DNA of 64,000 nt from CAZBMD01 sp964493325. GTDB taxonomy: Bacteria > Babelota > Babeliae > Babelales > RVW-14. Under the pieces are notes generated by a model. That model ran no database searches. It was not told the DNA's origin and saw nothing but the letters and a program-made list of their open reading frames with translations. Below, piece after piece: positions 1 to 8,317 of this stretch. The stretch lies in assembly GCA_964493325.1 (NCBI GenBank), contig CAZBMD010000001.1:124001-188000 (forward strand), in the 5' to 3' direction. A program made the translations under genes and the position numbers. Numbering within the stretch: the stretch's first letter is position 1; each line of letters starts with the position of its first letter.

Positions 1-927
1 AGTAAAGAACAAAGCCGAACAGGTTTTGCTGATGTTGAAGTAAAAGTTGGTAATGTGATGTATCAATCTCTATCAGCTATGCTTGATGTGTATGCTGGAG
101 TCCTTTTTCCAACAGGGAACAAAGACAAAGCCCACTACTTATTTGCTCCGCAAGTTGGCAATGGCCGGCACGTTGGTATTATGGTTGGTGGCACATTTGA
201 GTGGGTGATTAAATCTGCAGAGCATAGTTCTTGGGGTTTTAAGTACGAATCAGCAATGAACCTGCAATATCTTTTTGCTAATACGCAAAAGCGCTCATTT
301 GATCTTAATGGCAAGCCATGGAGCAGGTATGCCGAGGTATACAAAGATAAGGCGCAAGCAACGAGTGCTGCAGCATTAGTACCGACAGCTACAGCGGAAG
401 CTTTTTTTGTTAGATCTCTTCTCTCAACGCCCGGCATCAACGTTTTTACGCAAGATATGCATGTAAATCCCGGATTCAATTTTACCTGGAACAATGGATT
501 TGTAGCAACGCACAAATCATGGAATTTTGAAGCAGGATACAATTTGCATGCTCGTGAATCTGAATCTGTTCATTTGAAGCATGGATGGACAGAAGGTCCA
601 GCTCTTAAAGCTCCCGATGGTGCTGGTCAGACCAATCCTGCGCGCGATATAACGGCAAGCGCAGTGCTGAATCAATTGATGCCAACAACAACTGTTAAAT
701 CTATTCTTAATTATGATGATTCAATTATTAAACACAGCGACTTAAATCTGGGCTCTGCGGCACACCCTTCGCTCATCGCGCATACTTTTTATGGGTCGTG
801 TGGTTATCGCTGTCAAGACAGCCGCTTGCCAATTGGTTGTGCTCTTGGAAGCTCGTACGAATTCCCAGGAAGTAACCGAGCTTTGACCCGTTGGGCTGTG
901 TGGGCAAAAACTGATATTTCGTTTTAA
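1..927 (+). CDS. Outer-membrane beta-barrel-like protein, 5' end outside the window
   Basis: The frame is open from base 1, so the true start lies upstream; 308 residues are visible. The protein is rich in aromatic and glycine residues with alternating polar and hydrophobic stretches, and it ends in phenylalanine (KTDISF), as outer-membrane barrels usually do. A PTGNKDK segment early in the visible part resembles the PTGALSDKNNP segment of the protein at 32154-33455, so the two are probably paralogues. It lies 18 bases upstream of the haloperoxidase gene on the same strand and probably shares its transcript. I recognise no named family; a porin-like or surface barrel role is inferred from composition and the C-terminus. 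Confidence 0.55.
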   Translation, partial: SKEQSRTGFADVEVKVGNVMYQSLSAMLDVYAGVLFPTGNKDKAHYLFAPQVGNGRHVGIMVGGTFEWVIKSAEHSSWGFKYESAMNLQYLFANTQKRSFDLNGKPWSRYAEVYKDKAQATSAAALVPTATAEAFFVRSLLSTPGINVFTQDMHVNPGFNFTWNNGFVATHKSWNFEAGYNLHARESESVHLKHGWTEGPALKAPDGAGQTNPARDITASAVLNQLMPTTTVKSILNYDDSIIKHSDLNLGSAAHPSLIAHTFYGSCGYRCQDSRLPIGCALGSSYEFPGSNRALTRWAVWAKTDISF

Positions 928-945
928 AGAAAAGAAGGGAAAAAA

Positions 946-2721
946 ATGAAAATTTCACGTCTAATAATTACGCTGGTGAGTATTAGTATTTCAACGAATT
1001 GTTTTTTGCATTCAATGAACAATGCGTTTCAAGATTTTTTGGAGCGACAAGCTGATGCATTTGAGCAGTCGGTTGGCCGCTACAATGCGACCTTTGATTT
1101 GCGTACTGCGGGTAATGGCGATGAGAATGATTTTGGGGGTACGCGTGCTGGTGCATTTACTAAAAGTTTTGAGCACGATGCCGCAACTGGTCTTTTGACG
1201 GCAAATGGTCTTGCCGAGTACAATAAAATGCTAACAGCGATAGCAAGCGGTAATCAGAGTGACTGGAATGCTTTGAATCTTGCATACCCAGATTCGCAAA
1301 AACTTGTCAGTCCTCAGGCTTCACTGATGAATACGTTGCAAGGTTGCCCTTCACATCTTTTTGAAGGCTATGTTCCACCAAAACTTGCAACAGCCAAAGG
1401 CGCTGCTCAAGAAATTGAGCTTTATTTAAAAATGCTGTGCCGACATGTTCATTTTAGTGATTATGGAACTGGTGCAAATACCGATGACAATGGCTCTGGA
1501 GGCTCAATCACTCAGGTTGCTGCAGATATATTGCAAAGTCTTGGCGATGCTTATCAGGGTCCTCGTGATCCAGATACCGGAACCGTGACCCCAAAAGTTT
1601 TGTTCCGTGGCAACGCGTATGGCAATCTTCTAGGATACCATGTTTCACAATTTTTGCTGCAAGATACATCGCCGCTCTATTCACTTAATCTTATTACCCA
1701 TAAACCTTACGTTCCTGTTGCTCAAAAAAGAGAATTTGGCGTTTCATGGGCTGATTTTGTAGATATGGAAAATGGTCATACGCCTCGCCCTTATGTTTTG
1801 AACCATGATTTTGTTGGTGAAGCGTACACTGTTGCAGGGCGCGACCTTGGAACATGGGTACACAGGGATGGTCCGCTCGAACTTGTATTGCATGCAGCTA
1901 ATTTCTTGTTTGCTCACGGATTTCCATTTTCAAGCGCTTTGCCATATTACAACGGATCGATGCCTAATGAAATGGGATTTACAGCAATGGGCGCTCCTGA
2001 TATTTACTCTACTCTTACGGTTCTTGCAAACGAAGCATGTAAAGCTGCATGGGCTCAAAAGTGGCTAGCTCATCGCGGAGCTCGCCCAGAAGCTGTTGGA
2101 GGTCTTGTGCATCTTGCAAAAGCGCTTGGTCAGGATGTGGGACTGCACCCGTCGCTCTTGGATGACACGTTAATGGACTTGGTTATTGCTCATAACCGAA
2201 AACAATCAGATGGAGGAACCGTGCCAGATGCTGGTGAGCGATTGTCCTATGGCGATGCAAGCACGTATCTACTAGCAGTAATGGCTCCAGAGGGTTCGCC
2301 AAGCCACCCAACGTTTCCTTCGGGTCACGCAACACTTTCTGGAGCTTGTGTAACAATTTTGAAAGCGTTTTTTGAGGGATCAACAAAAATTAATTCAAAG
2401 GTGACGCCAGTCAAGCCAAATCCAGTAGACTCAACGGCGCTGGTTGCTTTAACAAATGCTCCAGGCGAAGATGAAGACTCGCTCACCGTAGAATCAGAGC
2501 TGAACAAGCTTGCAGTCAACATCGGCATGGGCAGAAACTGGCTAGGGTTCCACTTCCGTGCAGATTGCGAGCTGGGCAATAAGCTTGGTGAAGAAGTAGC
2601 AATTTGTTGGTTGATGGATCAGGCTGGTTTTTATAATGAGCAGGCTTTTACAGGGTTTGAGTTGACCAAATTTGATGGTCAAAAAATTCGTATTACTCAC
2701 AATGCTGTAATCAATATCTAA
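946..2721 (+). CDS. Exported vanadium-dependent haloperoxidase (bromoperoxidase-like)
   Basis: This 591-residue protein has an N-terminal signal peptide (about residues 1-20). Its C-terminal half carries the PAP2/vanadium haloperoxidase site: K372 and R380 in QKWLAHRGARPE, H454, the PSGHA motif with S459-G460-H461, and R530 and H536 in GRNWLGFHFRAD. The K-to-R spacing (8), H-to-H spacing (7) and R-to-H spacing (6) match those of the algal vanadium bromoperoxidases. In that family these residues bind vanadate, and the enzyme oxidises bromide or iodide with hydrogen peroxide. A histidine at the H454 position is typical of bromoperoxidases rather than chloroperoxidases. A purine-rich ribosome site precedes the start. 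An acid phosphatase activity is the main alternative, since the two folds share this site. Confidence 0.85.
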   Translation: MKISRLIITLVSISISTNCFLHSMNNAFQDFLERQADAFEQSVGRYNATFDLRTAGNGDENDFGGTRAGAFTKSFEHDAATGLLTANGLAEYNKMLTAIASGNQSDWNALNLAYPDSQKLVSPQASLMNTLQGCPSHLFEGYVPPKLATAKGAAQEIELYLKMLCRHVHFSDYGTGANTDDNGSGGSITQVAADILQSLGDAYQGPRDPDTGTVTPKVLFRGNAYGNLLGYHVSQFLLQDTSPLYSLNLITHKPYVPVAQKREFGVSWADFVDMENGHTPRPYVLNHDFVGEAYTVAGRDLGTWVHRDGPLELVLHAANFLFAHGFPFSSALPYYNGSMPNEMGFTAMGAPDIYSTLTVLANEACKAAWAQKWLAHRGARPEAVGGLVHLAKALGQDVGLHPSLLDDTLMDLVIAHNRKQSDGGTVPDAGERLSYGDASTYLLAVMAPEGSPSHPTFPSGHATLSGACVTILKAFFEGSTKINSKVTPVKPNPVDSTALVALTNAPGEDEDSLTVESELNKLAVNIGMGRNWLGFHFRADCELGNKLGEEVAICWLMDQAGFYNEQAFTGFELTKFDGQKIRITHNAVINI

Positions 2722-2730
2722 ATTTAATTT

Positions 2731-2770
2731 TTTTAAAAGAGGGCGGATTTTGTTCCGCCCTCTTTTAAAA
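2731..2770. terminator. Bidirectional rho-independent terminator
   Basis: A perfect 16-base inverted repeat (2731-2746 with 2755-2770) encloses an 8-base loop. The stem has a GC-rich core and is flanked by A and T runs on both sides. It lies between the convergent haloperoxidase and uracil-DNA glycosylase genes and can end transcription from both. Confidence 0.85.
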
Positions 2771-2775
2771 ACAGT

Positions 2776-3462
2776 TTAAAGCTCTCTTATTTTTTCCATA
2801 ATTTTTTTCATATCCTCCCAAACTGTGCGCTTTTCTGCAGGGTTACGTAGCAGATACGCAGGGTGGTAGGTTGGCATAACAGGGATGCCGTTAAATGTAG
2901 CAAAAAGACCTCGCGCTTGAGTAATTTTTACCTGGTCTCCAAGGAGCGCTTGTGTGGCGCTTGATCCCAAAGTACAGATTATTTTTGGTTTTATAATCTC
3001 AATCTCTTTTAGCAATAAAAGATCTTTGCAGGTATCGCGTTCATTTGGTAGAGGGGTTCTGTTTTGTGGAGGCCTGCATTTTACGACGTTTGAGATGTAA
3101 ACCTCTTCGCGCGCAATGCCCATGGCTTCGATAATTTTTGAGAGTAATTGGCCAGCGCGACCAACAAACGGTTTGCCTTGGGAATCCTCGTCTCTACCTG
3201 GGCCCTCTCCAATAAACATGATCAGCGCGTCTGGGTTGCCGTCGCCAAAAACAACTTGCTTGCGACCTAGTGAGCCAAGCGGGCAAGACATGCAATCTTT
3301 ATATTTTTTGTTAAGGTCGGAGAGTTGTTGTTGTTTACAGGGAGGCAATGGTGCTGCTTGTTGAGCAACATTTTTTTGTGTATCGTGATACAAAAATCCT
3401 TTGGGTTTTGTTTTGAGATAGCTCAAAAAATTTATAATAATTCTTGATTTTGCATCGATCAT
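2776..3462 (-). CDS. Family 4 uracil-DNA glycosylase with iron-sulfur cluster
   Basis: The 228-residue protein matches the UDGa/family 4 glycosylases, which remove uracil from DNA in base excision repair. The active-site motif GEGPGRDED is at 85-93 and the second motif, TYHPAYLLRNP, contains H200. C57, C60, C129 and C145 are placed to bind the family's 4Fe-4S cluster. The first 45 residues form a less conserved extension. The gene converges on the haloperoxidase gene across a strong terminator. The ribosome site is weak, so the exact start is less certain than the identity. Confidence 0.9.
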   Translation of the reverse strand: MIDAKSRIIINFLSYLKTKPKGFLYHDTQKNVAQQAAPLPPCKQQQLSDLNKKYKDCMSCPLGSLGRKQVVFGDGNPDALIMFIGEGPGRDEDSQGKPFVGRAGQLLSKIIEAMGIAREEVYISNVVKCRPPQNRTPLPNERDTCKDLLLLKEIEIIKPKIICTLGSSATQALLGDQVKITQARGLFATFNGIPVMPTYHPAYLLRNPAEKRTVWEDMKKIMEKIREL

Positions 3463-3583
3463 GAGGCGCCCCTTTGTACAAGGTTTTTAAGTGTTAAGAG
3501 CATGATGCAGAGGCTATCAAATTTTTTGATAAAGTAAAAATATTGCAGTGTACTCAGTCTGCATGGTGAGCAAAAATTACACT

Positions 3584-4993
3584 CTAGAAAAAGTTCCTGC
3601 TTTTTTTATGAAAAAGCGAAATAAACTCCACCCAGTTTGTTTTACGAGCAAAAGTTGTTTTAAGATACGAACGATGTATTGATTTTCTTGGAAAATAGAT
3701 AGAAAGTCCCTGTGCATTTGGAAGATTAAAACCAGTAGAATTTGCAACAATATTATTTTGCATAATCTCAACGCAAGCAGAAATGCTTTGCAGGACGCTA
3801 TCTGTAAGCTCTCTATTTTGATCAGGAATGCAGCGTCCATTATTTTCTTCTATTTTAACTTTTAGACTTGTCAGAAAATGATGTAAATCAATGTAATCGT
3901 TATCAAAAAATTCAGTTGTTCGATTTTTACTTTTTCTTATTTTTTTAATCATAGCCTCATATGTTGTATCAGTTTCTAGAAGCGTCATCACATTCTGAAC
4001 GAGAAGAGATAATGCTTCTTCGATGCATTCTATATTCTCAAGATTGACTGCTGATTGTGTAAAATCTGCAAATGAAAGATGGTATTCTTGAGCGTAGCTT
4101 GATACAGCGTGTGTTACAAATTCAAGCGCAGAGAGTGATTGTGACAAGAATGGCTCGAGGAGTCTTGTGTAATTATATCCCGCAGCTGGTTCTATTTCTT
4201 GTGATGCCACCATAAAATGGGTGGAACTTTGTAATTTTGATGCATATTCGATCATTGCCATGTGACAGGCATCCATAAAAACAATGTCTATTTTTTTTCC
4301 ATCAAGGACTTCTGTGCTTATGCGATCAAGGCATTCGCGTAAATCTTGATTATTGATGTAGGTTTCGTGTGTTTCGTTAAAGGCTATGCCTCGTCTAAGA
4401 AGTTTTTGAAATGAATAACGATTGATTTCAAAGAGACCGGTTTTATCATTGAGTAAAAATAGTTCATTGCGATGATTAGTAAATAGGCGTCCCCAAATAT
4501 CAGGATCTTTTATTCCTGATCCATGATTCCACAGTACAATAGCTTGGTGTTTTGCTGGGTAATTTGTTATTGCCCATTCGATAAAATCAAAAAGACTTTC
4601 TTTGGTTCCACTAATTGATTCAAGTGCATTTGATATTTTGTCTTGGATGACAGCGTTATTTTTCTGAATAAGAAACCGTGTTACTTCGGTTTCTCCGTAC
4701 TCGTCAATTTGCAAAATGATATTCACAAAAGGAGTTGATCCAATGCGTAGGAGTTGCTTAAAATTGTGCAAGGCATATCTAAAAAGATTATTATTTGCAG
4801 CCATATAAACAATGAAATTCCATTCTTTTTGTTTATATTGTTTAATGCTTCGAGGAGCCTCTTCTGATCCTATCTGAGCTTGTTTTGTTATTAATGGCTT
4901 GGTGTTTGGAGACTTCGAATATAGTGAAAATACCAATATGTTGCAAAAAAATGATAGAGAAATAAGGTTGATGTATTCATATTTTGATGACAT
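3584..4993 (-). CDS. Exported clostripain-like cysteine peptidase (family C11)
   Basis: The 469-residue product carries the C11 peptidase pattern: a WNFIVYMAANNNL block, the catalytic histidine in LWNHGSG (H157) and the catalytic cysteine in FMDACHMAMIE (C243). C11 enzymes cleave after basic residues and often mature by self-cleavage. A hydrophobic segment at about residues 8-26 should direct export or anchor the protein in the membrane. I chose the ATG at 4993 because an AAAGGGA ribosome site lies just upstream; a start 11 codons earlier (5026) has none. In a host-associated bacterium the enzyme could act on host or envelope proteins, but no substrate can be read from the sequence. Confidence 0.85.
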   Translation of the reverse strand: MSSKYEYINLISLSFFCNILVFSLYSKSPNTKPLITKQAQIGSEEAPRSIKQYKQKEWNFIVYMAANNNLFRYALHNFKQLLRIGSTPFVNIILQIDEYGETEVTRFLIQKNNAVIQDKISNALESISGTKESLFDFIEWAITNYPAKHQAIVLWNHGSGIKDPDIWGRLFTNHRNELFLLNDKTGLFEINRYSFQKLLRRGIAFNETHETYINNQDLRECLDRISTEVLDGKKIDIVFMDACHMAMIEYASKLQSSTHFMVASQEIEPAAGYNYTRLLEPFLSQSLSALEFVTHAVSSYAQEYHLSFADFTQSAVNLENIECIEEALSLLVQNVMTLLETDTTYEAMIKKIRKSKNRTTEFFDNDYIDLHHFLTSLKVKIEENNGRCIPDQNRELTDSVLQSISACVEIMQNNIVANSTGFNLPNAQGLSIYFPRKSIHRSYLKTTFARKTNWVEFISLFHKKSRNFF

Positions 4994-5060
4994 AACAATC
5001 CCTTTTTTTATCTCCAGATCTATCATATTTACGTTATAAAATTCAATTGTGTTGAAATTA

Positions 5061-6155
5061 TTATGAGTTACTCAGAAGAACAAGAGCAAACGTAAGCCCA
5101 AAAGTAAGTTGAAAATCAAGAAAGAAAAGTTGAAGGGGATTGATCAAAAGAACAATTAGGCAAACAATACACAAAATATGTAGGGTATTTGTTCTTTGCG
5201 AAGTCATCTTTCCAAATTGTGTAATGGAAAAAGCTGCAAGTGCTCGTTTAAACGGAATGCTTGACCAGCTTAGAAAGGCATACAGCAAGCAAATAACGAG
5301 CAATAAAAAACGTTTAATTTGCATATTGATTGGCAAAAACATCAGGAGCAAACTCCAGATGGCGATAAGAAAAACAATGTGTAGTCCAGAGCGTGCAAGA
5401 TGGTGTGAAATACCCCAAGTATTAAATGAGCGGCGTAAATTTTCGATGGACGGTTGCTGCTTATTTCCAAAAAATATAAGGCCAAGGAGTGGTTTACATG
5501 AGTGTGAGATTTTTTCCATCATGCCTTGATAGATAGATTCTCGTTTTTTCCAAATCCATCGTTTCAACGAAGCAGACGGTCTTTCTAGAAGTGTAATTTC
5601 AGACTTTTTAGTATGATAAAGTGCGGCAAGAATGTTTTCCTTTGCAAGATAGTCATCAAAAGACGGTTTTTTTAATCCACGTTGAGTGGGGGTTTTTTTG
5701 ATTGTTATGTTTGAAATTGATAATTGATCTCCAACTTCAAATAAGCAATTTCGAAGGTAGTAATGTAGTGAGAACTGAATATCAGTTTTTTTATTATTTT
5801 GATCAATTATGTGCTCAACATTCAAGGTTAATCGTGTCTGCTTTTTTTCTGCAATCTTTTCACGCTCAGCAACAGTAGCAAAAACAATCATTGATGTTGG
5901 CAGATTGTTTTGTAAGATGGTTCTCTCATAATTTTTGAGTGATAATGTTAATCCTCCAACGCAAAAAAGAAATGAAAGTAATGCGGGTACGGTAGAAGAC
6001 TTGTCTCCAAAGGTTAAGAATGATAGTGCGGTTATTGTAAGAGGGATAATGATTATAAGCGGGGTACAAAAATAAGACTGAGTTGCAGTTCCAATAATAA
6101 AGCTAAGCAGTGGCGGTAGAAAAGGTGAAAACGGTTTATGAGTTGGGGTGGACAT
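5061..6155 (-). CDS. comEC: ComEC/Rec2-like competence membrane protein, short form
   Basis: The 364-residue protein has several membrane segments, a central soluble region and the ComEC competence-domain signature HHLARSGLHIV, followed by at least four more hydrophobic helices. ComEC forms the inner-membrane channel for single-stranded DNA during natural transformation. Typical ComEC proteins exceed 600 residues and end with a metallo-beta-lactamase-like domain; here the frame stops within the channel domain and that domain is absent. The start overlaps the end of yajC by 20 bases, which suggests translational coupling. It may be a degraded gene, or a channel that works with a separate nuclease. 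The ATG at 6155 is preferred over the longer frame, which would run further into yajC. Confidence 0.75.
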   Translation of the reverse strand: MSTPTHKPFSPFLPPLLSFIIGTATQSYFCTPLIIIIPLTITALSFLTFGDKSSTVPALLSFLFCVGGLTLSLKNYERTILQNNLPTSMIVFATVAEREKIAEKKQTRLTLNVEHIIDQNNKKTDIQFSLHYYLRNCLFEVGDQLSISNITIKKTPTQRGLKKPSFDDYLAKENILAALYHTKKSEITLLERPSASLKRWIWKKRESIYQGMMEKISHSCKPLLGLIFFGNKQQPSIENLRRSFNTWGISHHLARSGLHIVFLIAIWSLLLMFLPINMQIKRFLLLVICLLYAFLSWSSIPFKRALAAFSITQFGKMTSQRTNTLHILCIVCLIVLLINPLQLFFLDFQLTFGLTFALVLLSNS

Positions 6156-6456
6156 GGCGAATTTGCTCTTTGAGAAGTTCAATTTTTTTACCTGTAGCAA
6201 GCTGAATGATGATTGAATGCGTAAAAATAGTGAGCACTGTGCCGACAACGCCATCGTCGCCACTAACGATTATTCCCGGCTTAAGTAAAGATGTTAATTC
6301 TTGCAATCTCTTGCGCTCTTGTTGCTGAGGTTTGATAATGAGGACGTAAAACATGGCAAACAATGCAAGCCAAGCCAGTGTTGTATGAGCGAACCTTGCA
6401 AGCTGCACGTGTAATAAAAAATTATGACAAAAAAACATAATATTTGCACAATACAT
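6136..6456 (-). CDS. yajC: Preprotein translocase subunit YajC
   Basis: YajC is a small inner-membrane partner of SecDF. The core is present: one hydrophobic helix ending in FYVLIIKPQQQERKR, followed by a short soluble domain with GIIVSGDDGVVGTV. The 106-residue length fits the family. The start is uncertain: ATGs at 6456 and 6438 both precede the helix and neither has a strong ribosome site. The gene diverges from enolase and overlaps the comEC-like gene downstream. Confidence 0.85.
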   Translation of the reverse strand: MYCANIMFFCHNFLLHVQLARFAHTTLAWLALFAMFYVLIIKPQQQERKRLQELTSLLKPGIIVSGDDGVVGTVLTIFTHSIIIQLATGKKIELLKEQIRHVHPNS

Positions 6457-6551
6457 TAAAAAAATCTTATTTAACAAAAAGAGTTTCACTATGAAGTTTG
6501 TTTCTATTTGAAAGAATACTTTATCATAAAATTGCTCAATGAGGAATAGGT

Positions 6552-7817
6552 ATGAAGATTGTACGAGTAGAAGGGCGAGAAATTCTCGACTCGCGTGGTA
6601 TGCCAACGCTTGAATGCAGTCTTGAGCTATCGAGAGGCACTGTTGTCCGAGCGAGTGTTCCATCGGGTGCATCGGTTGGAAAATATGAAGCACTAGAATT
6701 GCGAGATACTACTTCTCTCCGTTATGCGGGCAAAGGTGTGCTTGAAGCTAAAAATAATTTAGAACTAAAAATTGCACCCCTCTTGATTGGTAAAACTCCA
6801 GATTTTATTCGCCTTGATGAGCACATTATTGATCTTGATGGGACTGAAAATAAGAGAAATCTTGGTGCCAACGCAACACTTGCTGCCAGTATTGCCGTTG
6901 TTAGAGCCCAGGCGGTGATGCAAGAATGCGAACCATTTCAACTTATAGCACAGCATATGGATATTATAACTCCAGTCATTCCTCGCTGTATGTTTAATTT
7001 GCTTAATGGAGGCATGCACGTAGATAATGGAATGCGCTTTCAGGAATTCATGGTTATGCCCGTTGGAGCGGTGTCATTTGAACAATATTTGCATGATGTA
7101 ACAATGGTTTACCAAGTTCTCAAGAAAAAACTTGCTCAGGAAGATTATACCACGGGCCTTGGTGATGAAGGTGGCTTTGCGCCGTTATTTACAGGTAAAG
7201 GGATTATAAGAGAACGTATGGCTCTTGATTTTTTAATGCGTGCAATTGTTGATGCTGGATTTGATTATGAGTACATGAAAATTTGTCTGGATGTAGCAGC
7301 TTCTTGCTTTTATGACGAAGCATCGAGTTGCTATAACCTTGGTGGCGATATATTTTCAAGCGAAGAGCTTGTTGCTTTATACCAAGACTTGGTAAAAAAT
7401 TATCCAATTTATTCGATCGAAGATGGTATGAGCCAGGACGATTGGTATGGTTGGCAAATGTTGACCCAGAGCCTCGGAGATAAAATTCAATTAGTAGGAG
7501 ATGATCTTTTTGTAACTAATTTGAGCAAGATAGAAAAGGGGATTTCTCTTGGAGCTGCAAATGCGGTTCTGATAAAGCCTAATCAAATAGGAACTGTCTC
7601 AGAAGCGATCCAGGCAATCAAGCTTGGCAATAAAGCAGGATTTATCACGGTGGTTTCACATCGTTCGGGCGAAACCTCCGATGATTTTGTTGCTGATTTT
7701 GCTGTTGGTGCTGGCGCTGACCAGTTTAAATCGGGAGCGTGTGCTCGTGGTGAACGTGTTGCAAAATATAATCGTTTGCTTGAAATTGAGGAACTTTTAA
7801 AAAAATCTAACCCTTGA
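6552..7817 (+). CDS. eno: Enolase
   Basis: At 421 residues this is a full-length enolase, which converts 2-phosphoglycerate to phosphoenolpyruvate in the cytoplasm. The N-terminal signature VEGREILDSRGMPTLE, the flexible loop GASVGKYEA, the metal-binding and catalytic stretches EDGMSQDDW and GDDLFVTN, and SHRSGETSDD near the end are all intact. A GAGGAATAGGT ribosome site precedes the ATG. It diverges from yajC and has its own upstream region. With tpiA and the aldolase elsewhere in the window it supports a working lower glycolytic pathway. Confidence 0.98.
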   Translation: MKIVRVEGREILDSRGMPTLECSLELSRGTVVRASVPSGASVGKYEALELRDTTSLRYAGKGVLEAKNNLELKIAPLLIGKTPDFIRLDEHIIDLDGTENKRNLGANATLAASIAVVRAQAVMQECEPFQLIAQHMDIITPVIPRCMFNLLNGGMHVDNGMRFQEFMVMPVGAVSFEQYLHDVTMVYQVLKKKLAQEDYTTGLGDEGGFAPLFTGKGIIRERMALDFLMRAIVDAGFDYEYMKICLDVAASCFYDEASSCYNLGGDIFSSEELVALYQDLVKNYPIYSIEDGMSQDDWYGWQMLTQSLGDKIQLVGDDLFVTNLSKIEKGISLGAANAVLIKPNQIGTVSEAIQAIKLGNKAGFITVVSHRSGETSDDFVADFAVGAGADQFKSGACARGERVAKYNRLLEIEELLKKSNP

Positions 7818-8064
7818 TAACAATACATGGTTTAAGGAGTGCAACTTTTTTAGCGATCCCTGCGATCTGTACTGCGTTAACTACGCACTCAACCTCTTTA
7901 TGTGCCATTGGCGCTTCTTCCGCAAAGCCTTCCATAGATCCCGATTTAACATCAATTCTTGCAGCCAAAAGCTTGTCGCGCAACGTTTTTCGCGGATTAA
8001 CCATTTTGCAGCGTGCCGTCACATAATGCTCCCGCTCCGTGACAGCAAGCTCACGGAGGCCTCT
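7807..8064 (-). pseudogene. rtcB: Remnant of rtcB (RNA-splicing ligase), C-terminal fragment only
   Basis: The minus-strand frame encodes about 85 residues that match the very C-terminus of RtcB: NPRKTLRDKLL, GFAEEAPMAHKEVECVV, then AGIAKKVALLKP ending in VIKG, as in intact RtcB proteins. RtcB joins RNA ends with 2',3'-cyclic phosphate or 3'-phosphate in a GTP-dependent reaction, and its manganese site lies mostly in the missing N-terminal four-fifths. Upstream the frame is closed by a stop at 8065-8067, and no further RtcB-like sequence is recognisable before AT-rich DNA. It overlaps the end of eno by 11 bases in convergent orientation. I read it as a recent deletion remnant, because the reading frame of the tail is still clean. 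Confidence 0.75.
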
Positions 8065-8067
8065 CTA

Positions 8068-8317
8068 TTGCTTGCAGCGGCGTTAAAAACAATTCCCCCC
8101 TTTTTTCTTGTTTTGAAAAAGAGTCGCAAGTAAGTTCGTGGTCTGGTTGGGGATTTTTTTAAAAACAAACCAATTATTTTTTAATTTTATTGACTGAAGT
8201 GAAATATATTTATTAATTTTAGTATTGAAATATACTCATAGTAATTAAAAATAAGTCCAGTATCGTCTGATTTAAGATATGCGGGCAAAGGAGAGTAGTA
8301 ATGAAGGGGAGTTTATC
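8068..8317. other. AT-rich intergenic region upstream of the acidic exported protein
   Basis: No gene is supported here. The left end may hold decayed rtcB sequence. The right part (8160-8280) is very AT-rich and contains TTGACT, TTGAAA and TATACT-like hexamers, but none with clearly correct spacing, so I name no specific promoter. The ribosome site GAAGGGGAG ends the region. Confidence 0.4.

Noticed and set aside
135..542. Minus-strand frame of 135 codons opposite the first barrel gene
   Set aside because: It lies wholly inside a better-supported plus-strand gene, has no ribosome site and no family match.
3116..3364. Plus-strand frame opposite the uracil-DNA glycosylase gene
   Set aside because: It is contained in a strongly supported minus-strand gene and shows no family signal.
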